A stretch of 64,000 nucleotides of DNA from the NCBI GenBank assembly GCA_903813345.2, contig CAIIXF020000005.1, positions 5,425,375-5,489,374 of the forward strand. Direction: 5' to 3'. The notes below the pieces were generated by a model. The model had not been told where the DNA came from. It saw nothing but the letters and a program-made list of their open reading frames with translations, and ran no database searches. The translations under genes were made by a program, and so were the position numbers. The DNA is from Owenia fusiformis. Taxonomy: Eukaryota; Annelida; Polychaeta; Sabellida; Oweniidae. This document shows positions 56,784 to 64,000 of the stretch, piece after piece (the stretch's first letter is position 1; every line of letters starts with the position of its first letter).

Positions 56784-59279
56784 TTATAGTCTCTCCAAAG
56801 GTATTAGGACAAATACATTAGTTTCCAATTCGTAGTAAAATCTAATAATATAAGGTTTAGATAGGATATCGGTGATGGATCTCCCATAACCATAAGGTAA
56901 GGGAACTTGTGGCGGCAAATTCAAATTCATTTCCTCATTGTCCAATATAAATTTGATTTCTCCCCATTCAATAGATAAATTATTTTGGAACAGACCCTTT
57001 TGAACTTGAATACTATTTATAACTCCTCGCTGAGTCAACTGACACCTTTCATACCCATATTGTAACTTTGTTATTGGTATCGTCATCCGTTGACTCAATG
57101 AAGATAATTCTAATATCAATCTAGATTTCCTATGTACACTTCGCTTTCCGCACACGGCACGCCATGCTTTCAACATAAACTTAATCGTCATCACTAGTAC
57201 ATAAAATGTCATTATGGTCAATATAATGATTGACCAAGTTTGGGTGACATTTGAATATTTCATATTTTCTGAAGTGTGACTCGTAGTAGCATCTCGCATG
57301 GACTTTACAATGAATTGGCGACCTTCCGCTTTCATTACACTCTTTATCGACAGAATAGTAGTTAATATAAACTTTATTTTTGTTAGCACATAAATATTAG
57401 ATATGATCGCGATCACAGCCAGAGCAAAAGAAACATAAATTATCACATCGGTTATATTTATTCCGAAAACGTCCCAATCACCCATCTCAAAACTCAATTG
57501 ATCCGCCTCTGAAAAATGTAGAGGTCTTTTAGACCTTACAGCTTCCGCAAGATGTTTAACATCTGTTTTTATTATTCCCTCGGATTTGATAGCGTTTTGC
57601 CATCTAGCTGATGTCATAGTGACTGGTAGTTTTTCATGGTTTATCATAGGCTCCACTGAGTCTAATTCGGAGCCGGTCATGTTGACCGTTAATTCTTCAT
57701 TTATAAAATGATGTATGAATGGTATGTTAATGGGATAATTGTACTCGATTTCTGTTGAATCCATAACGCAACCTATTCGCTCAGGTATATAATTATCATT
57801 GATCATCAAAGAACAATCACAATTTAAATTTATTTTGCAGTACCTACAAGTAGGTATATGTTTTGAGGGATTACGCTTACAACGCATAACCCAATTGTCT
57901 TTTGCCTTAGCATTTATTAAGAATTGATTGTTGGATATTTTCATAATTTTAGTGCGAACTTCTGACTCTTCTTGATAATGAAAATTGCATAATTTTAGAA
58001 TATCTTGAACATCGTCCATATATAGAGCTAGTAAACACGATTTCTTTTGGATAGGCCTCAAATTAGAATACGCATTTTGAGATTGAGAATCATACTTTTC
58101 ATTAATTTCGTAGTCATCTCTGGTTAGTTCGAAATAAAAGGAACTTTCTTCATTTAGACCAATATATCTTTGAGGATTATTTAGTATGATTGATTGATTG
58201 TCCCGCTGTTGTTCGAGATTCAAATCACGCGGTATAGGCACTGAGTGAGTTTCCGCATAATATAGAGAATATTTATATCCCGTAGTAGAAATAGGTATTT
58301 CAATCATTACATATAAATAGCTTTTTGTGCGCGAGTAAGATACAATTGGCTTTTCAAAGAAATACCGAAGTGCTGATTCAGTTACTTTAAAGTTCGGAAA
58401 TTGTAATGACAATTTATTTTTAACCTTATCCAGTGCTTTCTTTAGATCATTAGCCGAAATGAGATCCGGCGATAAACGTCCAGTGTTAGCCATTTTAATC
58501 GCCAGCACGTGTCTATGATACCATGTTTCCGCAAATTTCAAATTATATATTACTTGACTTAGGTATTTAAAGTACGCTGTCATCAATCCCGTAGTTTTGT
58601 CAATACTGACTTTTAGTCTTCGTATATTCATCTCATCAAGTTGTATCCTAAATTCCGTATTATTTATGTAATTCAACAATTGATTAATGGATTTGTGATT
58701 CTGATTAATCATAGAAAACACATTAGTAGAACGGTTTTCCGACAATTCCATGAAGTCATGCAATTCATTCTCAAATTGGTTAAATCGGACGGCTGATTTG
58801 TTTCCAAAAGTTTCCAAATATTTGACATGCGAAGCCAATATTTTAAATTTATCCATACTCACTAAACCAAATATTGATGAGACTAGGTTACCTATAGGTT
58901 GCAACAGAGCGGCTCTCTTGTTTTTATATCTGTAATGAGTTACATTAGGCAACAGCGCTTCGAGATTATTTTGATGCGCTAAAATTTTCTCAGTCAACGT
59001 TTTCATGATATCGCGCATTTGTTCACACGTACCGGTGTGTAATATGCCATTGGGGTTACATGTTAAATCTATTGGTTGATCAATAGCCTTAATTAACGGC
59101 AATGTTTCCATTTTAAATGTAAGGTGAAATGAATCCGATTCCGCCAAGTGGTTATTCTTGATCTGAACGAATTTCACTCCGTAATTATATCTCCACGGAT
59201 CCGCGTTTTCCTTTTGGGCGTGTACAAGGTGTCCTCCCATAACCATCATTATTATCACAAGAAGGTAATATAGCGTCAT
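56784..59279 (-). CDS. env: Env-like fusion glycoprotein of an LTR retroelement
   Basis: The intact ORF runs from ATG 59381 (865 codons). The inner ATG 59279 (831 codons) is preferred because it lies 17 nt after a splice acceptor and starts a good signal peptide ('MTLYYLLVIIMMVMGG'). Features, numbered on the long form: a basic furin-like site near 151-156 followed by a hydrophobic Gly-containing segment at 157-172, as in class I / F-type fusion proteins. There are about nine N-glycosylation sequons. A cysteine cluster ('CRYCKINLNCDC') lies near 512-523. Membrane segments lie at about 645-668 and 715-738. A second membrane-like segment is unusual for such proteins. A cytoplasmic tail of about 125 residues follows. 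The gene lies downstream of pol on the same strand. Entry function is inferred only. Confidence 0.75.
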   Translation of the reverse strand: MTLYYLLVIIMMVMGGHLVHAQKENADPWRYNYGVKFVQIKNNHLAESDSFHLTFKMETLPLIKAIDQPIDLTCNPNGILHTGTCEQMRDIMKTLTEKILAHQNNLEALLPNVTHYRYKNKRAALLQPIGNLVSSIFGLVSMDKFKILASHVKYLETFGNKSAVRFNQFENELHDFMELSENRSTNVFSMINQNHKSINQLLNYINNTEFRIQLDEMNIRRLKVSIDKTTGLMTAYFKYLSQVIYNLKFAETWYHRHVLAIKMANTGRLSPDLISANDLKKALDKVKNKLSLQFPNFKVTESALRYFFEKPIVSYSRTKSYLYVMIEIPISTTGYKYSLYYAETHSVPIPRDLNLEQQRDNQSIILNNPQRYIGLNEESSFYFELTRDDYEINEKYDSQSQNAYSNLRPIQKKSCLLALYMDDVQDILKLCNFHYQEESEVRTKIMKISNNQFLINAKAKDNWVMRCKRNPSKHIPTCRYCKINLNCDCSLMINDNYIPERIGCVMDSTEIEYNYPINIPFIHHFINEELTVNMTGSELDSVEPMINHEKLPVTMTSARWQNAIKSEGIIKTDVKHLAEAVRSKRPLHFSEADQLSFEMGDWDVFGINITDVIIYVSFALAVIAIISNIYVLTKIKFILTTILSIKSVMKAEGRQFIVKSMRDATTSHTSENMKYSNVTQTWSIIILTIMTFYVLVMTIKFMLKAWRAVCGKRSVHRKSRLILELSSLSQRMTIPITKLQYGYERCQLTQRGVINSIQVQKGLFQNNLSIEWGEIKFILDNEEMNLNLPPQVPLPYGYGRSITDILSKPYIIRFYYELETNVFVLIPLERL

Positions 59280-59296
59280 ACTCACTGTTGACTTCA

Positions 59297-59471
59297 CTGG
59301 AAGAAGATATTTGTGTATATATATATATATATCCCTTGTGGTATCACAATCAGTATGTGTTGACAAAAACTTCGAGTACACAGCTATTCAGTGGTTTGGC
59401 AAAAGAGGTAGAACAATTCAGAGCCTAACCTTTAATTGAAATATTCGGGCAACAGGGATACCGACACTTAC
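59297..59471 (-). other. intron in the env 5' leader
   Basis: Donor ATTG|GTAAGTG (59472/59471) and acceptor CTTCTTCCAG|TG (59297/59296) define a 175-nt intron just upstream of the preferred env start. The long-form ATG at 59381 lies inside the intron. A subgenomic env mRNA or a local promoter are both possible. Confidence 0.5.
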
Positions 59472-59479
59472 CAATAAAA

Positions 59480-60061
59480 ACTTAGGATTTTTCTCAGGGA
59501 CACAGATTTATGCATTCTACTACTCAAGATCCGCCTCTTCTTGGTGACGTAACATGGGTTCTCGGCAAATTCTCTGTCCGATATTCTTGAAATGCCACCA
59601 TATGTTTCTAATAACTACTCTTTTAACTTAACATCTCTGATATGTGTTTACCATATTTCTTCATTGATCTGTAAGAACATTCACTGTAATATATTTTTGT
59701 TTCCCGTTTTTATTTATTTTCCCAACAGTGCAGGCCTTTTCTCTCATAATATAGAGGTTTTGACAAATTGCATTTTAGAGTTAGTTCTCTATCAAGGAAG
59801 GGGCCCGTCTTCCCCGACGTAAACATAACCCTTTTTTATGTTTAGCTCAGTCATGTCAGCCATTTTGAATGTTTTAAGAAAAGTTAGCGCACGATAATAC
59901 TTTGTATCATATTGAATGGTGTTATTCAGTTTTCATACTTAAACTATTTAGTAGGTTTATAAATAATTTCAGGTGTACTTTGTTGTAAAAGCCTATGTTA
60001 TTGTTAACAGTAGTTATATGTGATAATTTTGTTGAAAGAAATTAGCAAAAACTCATAATCA
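59480..60061. other. no gene recognised
   Basis: Possible 5' leader of env on the minus strand. A plus-strand 76-codon frame at 59592-59822 has no motif. Confidence 0.4.
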
Positions 60062-61440
60062 CTTTTTTATTGTCGGCCATTTTGGATTTTTCGGTCCTAA
60101 AATCTTGTGTGTAAAGTCTTGTCTACACGTTTTCAGGTGAACCATTTGGTGGATCAATTTCAAATTTTCAGGGATGATTCTTAGTATGAAAATCTAGATC
60201 TGATTAGTTTTTGGGCATTCTGGGTAAATGTCAAGGCAGCCATTTTGGATTTTCCATCCTAAAATCTTGTCAGTAAAGTCTTGTCTACGCATTTTCAGGT
60301 GAACCGTTTGGTAGATCAATTTCAAATTTTCAGGGATGATTCTCAGTATGAAAATCTAGATCTGATTAGTTTTTGGGCATTCTGGGTAAATGTCAAGGCA
60401 GCCATTTTGGATTTTCCGTCCTCAAATCTTGTCTGTAAAGTCTTGTCTACGCATTTCCAGGTGAACTGTTTGGTAGATCAATTTGAAATTTTCAGGGATG
60501 ATTCTCAGTATGAAAATCTAGATCTCATTAGTTTTTATGCATTCTGGATAAATGTCAAGGCAGCCATTTTGGATTTTCCGTCTTAAAATCTTGCCCGTAA
60601 AGTCTTGTCTACGCGTTTTTAGGTGAACCGTTTGGTAGATCAATTTCAAGTTTTCAGGGATGATTCTTAGTATGAAAATCTAGATCTGATTAGTTTTTGG
60701 GCATTCTGGGTAAATGTCAAGGCAGCCATTTTAGATTTTCTGTCCTAAAATCTCGTCTGTAAAGTATTGTCTACACATTTCCAGGTGAACTGTTTGGTAG
60801 ATCAATTTCAAATTTTCAGGGATGATTCTTAGTATGAAAATCTAGATCTCATTAGTTTTTATGCATTCAGGATAAATGTCAAGGCAGCCATTTTGGATTC
60901 TCCGTCTTAAAATCTTGCCCGTAAAGTCTTGTCTACGCGTTTTTAGGTGAACCGTTAGGTAGATCAATTTCAAATTTTCAGGGATGATTCTTAGTATGAA
61001 AATCTAGATCTGATTAGTTTTTGGGCATTCTGGGTAAATGTCAAGGCAGCCATTTTGGATTTTCTGTCCTAAAATCTTGTTTGTAAAGTTTTGTCTACGC
61101 ATTTCCAGGTGAACCGTTTGGAAGATCAATTTCAAATTTTCAGGGATGATTCTTAGTATGAAAATCTAGAACAGATTAGTTTTTTGGCATTCTGGATAAA
61201 TGTCAAGGCAGCCATTTTGGATTTTCGGTCCTCAAATCTTGTCTGTAAAGTCTTGTTTACATGTTTTCTGGTTAACTGTGTGACGGATCAATTTCAAATT
61301 TTCAGGGGTGCTTCTTAGTATGAAAATCTAGAACTGACTAATTTTTGGGCATTCTGGGTAAATTTTAAGGTGGCCATATTGGATTTTCCATCCTCAAATT
61401 GTGTCGTTAAAGTCTTGTCTACTCATTTTTAGGATATCCA
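60062..61440. repeat. 162-bp tandem array, nine copies
   Basis: 'gccattttggatttt' or a close variant occurs near 60075, 60239, 60403, 60564, 60725, 60887, 61049, 61212 and 61374 (period 161-164). Units also share 'tttcaaattttcagggatga' and 'agtatgaaaatctagatct'. 162 is a multiple of three, so plus-strand frames such as 60281-60586 stay open across units, but no protein motif is present. The array separates pol from env. Confidence 0.9.
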
Positions 61441-61752
61441 TTTGATGGGATCACCCATAGGTGGGGACATTTTGTACACATTTGTGTTCTTGTTTCTTGT
61501 TATTACAAATAAACACAACACCCCCATCAACTCTCGGACACACCAAGATCCACATTTGCAATTCATGCATCATCCATGAGCAAGCTGTTTCAACCTGGTA
61601 TATGTCTTCAAGTCGAAATAGGCTGGGTATTCTCTGTACCAACATATGTTTCCATCAATAAACCTACACTGTGAAGAAAACACACCTTTTGCAAATAATA
61701 AAGAAATCACTTTCCGGACAGTAATAACTTGATTAATGCGTTTCTCTACACT
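61441..61752. other. 3' flank of pol, unassigned
   Basis: A minus-strand frame at 61451-61645 with several cysteines has no recognised motif. TTTTCTTCACAG near 61672 could be a splice acceptor. No LTR or polypurine tract is seen directly after pol. Confidence 0.35.
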
Positions 61753-64000
61753 TCATACTTCATTAGTATGTAAAATATTTTCTCTTTTCCCTGTCATTTT
61801 AACTGGCTTTTGCCTTATTTCTTCTCTTAACTGGGGTGTCATGTTTGACTCGGGTTCCCATGTAGGAATTTTATAACCCTTCCACTTGATCAAGTATTGC
61901 GGTTCTAATTCACCCTTCTTAAAACGACCCCGCAAAATCTTTTCTACTTCATAATAGTCATCATAGTGGTTCTGTCCACTTTCGCTTCCACTTTCATTTT
62001 CACTATATTCGACGTCTTCGTCTTTTGTATTCTCTTCCGACTTTTCCTTTTCAGTCGGTAATTGTTTACTTCCTATAACACTTCTTGAATGCTTGACCTC
62101 TTGTTCAGAATCATTTTGTCGTGGAACTGTATTCTTTCCAACTTCAGATTCGTCATCCTTTCGGGTAGAATCATTTGGTTGTGAGACTTGGTTAGAAGTA
62201 TTTTCTTCTTTGTCGTCTTCATCATCAGATTCGAAACACTCTCTAGGTAATTCTTCTGCATCCATCATCTCTTCTTCTGTGATTACCTCAGGGTCATACC
62301 CTTCAGGTAATACTTCGTTTGGTATTCTTGTAATTCTCTGCTCGGCTCTTTTTAATCTGCGTACGTTCGCCGGAGTGGGCATTATACGTCCATCCGAGAT
62401 TCTCCTCAATATGAAGGCATTGTCAGCTTCGTTTATTGATTTATATAATGTATACGGGCCAGTCCAAAGGTGCAACAACTTCTTGGCCTTTAGACCTTTG
62501 ATGGCTTTCTTTGGGGTAAACAACATTACCTGTTCCCCGACCAGTAGTGGCCTTGTATATCCTTCCTTGTCCTTCTGTCTGATCATTTTCTGCTGGTTTA
62601 ATCTCAATTTTTCTTGTACTATTTTATTTGTCTCACATATTCTACTCTGTATGGTTTCTAGGTGTTCTTGAACTGAATTTGACTTACATGACACCTCCCT
62701 TTGTAACACTGTATCAAATGGCATAAATGGTTCCCTTCCGTACATAATTTGAAAAGGGGAAAACCCATGAACGGTTTTGGTCATTCTATAAGAAGCCATT
62801 GCCGCAGGTAACAATACGTCCCAATTCCTGTGATCATCGGCAATTGAAGACAGGGCTGCCATCAGACTGGCATTATACCGTTCGATAGCTCCTTGAGTCT
62901 GAGGACTATAAGCTGAAGATTTGACCTTTTTGACCTTGAATAAATCGCACAAATTTTCAACAACTTCAGCCATGAAGTTTAAAGCACGATCGTGACTTAT
63001 CATAAGAGGTGGACCATATCGGCATATGATTTCATCAAACAGAAGACGGGCAATTGTAGAGGCTTTGATATCAGGGACTGCAAAACATTCAGGGAACTTT
63101 GACAGTCTGTCCACAAAAGAAACGATATATTTATTACCGTGTTCTGTTTGCATTAATGGACCCAAACAATCTAACTCCAACCAGGCGAAGGCAGAATCAG
63201 GAATTTCCAAAGGGAGTAGACGACCTCGAGTATACCTGGGGGGTCTTTTCCTAGCAAGACATGTTTCACAAGAACGAACCCAATTGATTACATCTTTGTT
63301 CATGGTAGTCCAGAAATATCTTTGTCTTACGACATCGATTAATCTGTGTATGCCTGTATGTCCACAGGTCGTCTGGTCATGATGTTGAGTGAGGATTTCA
63401 TCAATCAATCCTCTGGGAACTACCAATTGTTCCTTACATCTTGATAATTTAGTTCCCGGACCGTCTGGATACCAGAGATGGTATAAAATACCGTCTCGGT
63501 AGACAAAATCAGCTGCTTTGAGCAGGATTTTCCTGGCTTGAATATCATTACCAGGCAATAATTGATTCTCTAGATAATTTATCAAAGGTCTCCATTCTTC
63601 ATCTAGTTTTTGTAGTTTACCGAGCATTTCTAGGTTTAAACCTGGTATGCCGTCTTGTTTATCCTCATCAGCTGGAGATATTGGTGCGCTAGCAGCGGGT
63701 TGTAGTGACCTTGCACTGACTGTCCTCTCACTAGGCACGGAATTCACGCTTAACAATTCAGTTAAACCTGACAGATCTTCAGGGTCTTCTGTTGGAAGAT
63801 CTGGATGTTGCATCCTAGACAAAAAGTCTGCAGGAACCATCTTGGCACCTGATCTATGCAGTATATCATAATTGTATTGCTGCAAATGCATTATCCACCT
63901 GGCTAATCTACCTGTAGGTTCTTTCACTGACAAAAGCCACTTCAAAGAACGATTGTCTGTTACCACAGTGAACTTGCTGTATCTAAGGTAATTGTTGAAC
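61753..64000 (-). CDS. pol: Ty3/Gypsy pol: RNase H end, integrase and chromodomain (partial)
   Basis: The frame is open to the window edge, so the protein is 5'-partial. It starts in RNase H ('TDNRSLKWLL', '…DFLSR'). Integrase follows. The H-H-C-C zinc finger has His in 'QHHDQTTCGH' and Cys in 'SCETCLARK'. The catalytic core has Asp in 'LELDCLGP', Asp in 'SHDRALNF' and Glu in 'GAIERYN', with exactly 35 residues between the last two. A GPY-like module ('LWTGPYTLYKS') comes next, then a Ser/Glu/Asp-rich linker of about 120 residues. The C-terminal chromodomain reads 'YYEVEKILRGRF', 'QYLIKWKGYKIPTWEPESN'. Chromodomain integrases direct insertion to chromatin marks in chromoviruses. No stop or frameshift is visible, so the copy may be young. 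Confidence 0.9.
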   Translation of the reverse strand, partial: FNNYLRYSKFTVVTDNRSLKWLLSVKEPTGRLARWIMHLQQYNYDILHRSGAKMVPADFLSRMQHPDLPTEDPEDLSGLTELLSVNSVPSERTVSARSLQPAASAPISPADEDKQDGIPGLNLEMLGKLQKLDEEWRPLINYLENQLLPGNDIQARKILLKAADFVYRDGILYHLWYPDGPGTKLSRCKEQLVVPRGLIDEILTQHHDQTTCGHTGIHRLIDVVRQRYFWTTMNKDVINWVRSCETCLARKRPPRYTRGRLLPLEIPDSAFAWLELDCLGPLMQTEHGNKYIVSFVDRLSKFPECFAVPDIKASTIARLLFDEIICRYGPPLMISHDRALNFMAEVVENLCDLFKVKKVKSSAYSPQTQGAIERYNASLMAALSSIADDHRNWDVLLPAAMASYRMTKTVHGFSPFQIMYGREPFMPFDTVLQREVSCKSNSVQEHLETIQSRICETNKIVQEKLRLNQQKMIRQKDKEGYTRPLLVGEQVMLFTPKKAIKGLKAKKLLHLWTGPYTLYKSINEADNAFILRRISDGRIMPTPANVRRLKRAEQRITRIPNEVLPEGYDPEVITEEEMMDAEELPRECFESDDEDDKEENTSNQVSQPNDSTRKDDESEVGKNTVPRQNDSEQEVKHSRSVIGSKQLPTEKEKSEENTKDEDVEYSENESGSESGQNHYDDYYEVEKILRGRFKKGELEPQYLIKWKGYKIPTWEPESNMTPQLREEIRQKPVKMTGKRENILHTNEV

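Noticed and set aside
58750-58935. Plus-strand ORF inside env
   Set aside because: It is a short antisense shadow of the long env frame.
60281-60586. 101-codon repeat-encoded protein
   Set aside because: The 162-bp period keeps the frame open by arithmetic, and there is no start context or domain.
62093-62671. 192-codon plus-strand ORF
   Set aside because: It is antisense to the integrase linker and reflects its skewed composition.

Overview
The window looks like AT-rich nuclear DNA of an invertebrate animal, most likely a mollusc or another lophotrochozoan. The clues are many short exons with GT/AG introns, dense non-autonomous transposons, a RAG1-N-terminus-like zinc domain of the kind described in molluscan mobile elements, a DUF7869-type transposase and an env-carrying Ty3/Gypsy element. 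No bacterial-style operons, rRNA genes or CRISPR arrays were seen. All identifications rest on reading motifs and splice signals by eye. No database search was run.

Layout. 1-4.5 kb: a short exon with a basic HTH-like start, a LINE reverse-transcriptase fragment, and a tandem array of six 186-nt sushi (CCP) exons on the minus strand. 6.4-10.3 kb: a decayed multi-exon mobile-element gene (minus strand) split by a hAT-like non-autonomous element, then a piggyBac-like deletion derivative. 11.1-11.8 kb: a 32-bp minisatellite. 11.85-13.6 kb: a nearly complete DUF7869-like transposase with its C-terminus in another frame. 13.8-15.8 kb: an F-box gene whose repeat-rich tail is cut by a 481-bp LINE with a perfect 15-bp target duplication. 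16.7-20.8 kb: C2H2 zinc-finger exons. 17.6-27.1 kb: segmental duplications, an 849-bp foldback palindrome and an apparently complete mariner with a spliced transposase.

28.4-34.2 kb: LINE debris, a repeat with inverted ends, and duplicated copies of a small cysteine-rich RING-like gene whose 3' end has been amplified into a 167-bp satellite. 34.4-37.7 kb: exons of a degraded P-loop ATPase-like gene. 37.9-39.2 kb: a RAG1-N-like zinc domain abutting a gag fragment. 39.6-46.2 kb: dispersed repeats, a tRNA-derived SINE head, a LINE 3' end and a Gypsy RT fragment. 46.7-52.4 kb: a tandem duplication, a Tc1/mariner-type MITE and four exons of a DUF4218-like transposase gene. 52.4-54 kb: a minisatellite, a decayed protease and a decayed transposase.

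53.97-64.0 kb is the most interesting part. On the minus strand, in order, are pol (RNase H, integrase, chromodomain; it runs off the window), a 162-bp tandem array, an intact env-like ORF with its own splice acceptor, a RING-like zinc ORF, a polypurine tract and a 626-bp LTR with TATA box, poly(A) signal and a perfect palindrome beside the TATA. This is most simply one env-bearing Ty3/Gypsy retroelement with an extra zinc-protein ORF, inserted in an older transposase gene. Relatives of that zinc ORF sit 22 kb away in the satellite-linked duplication.
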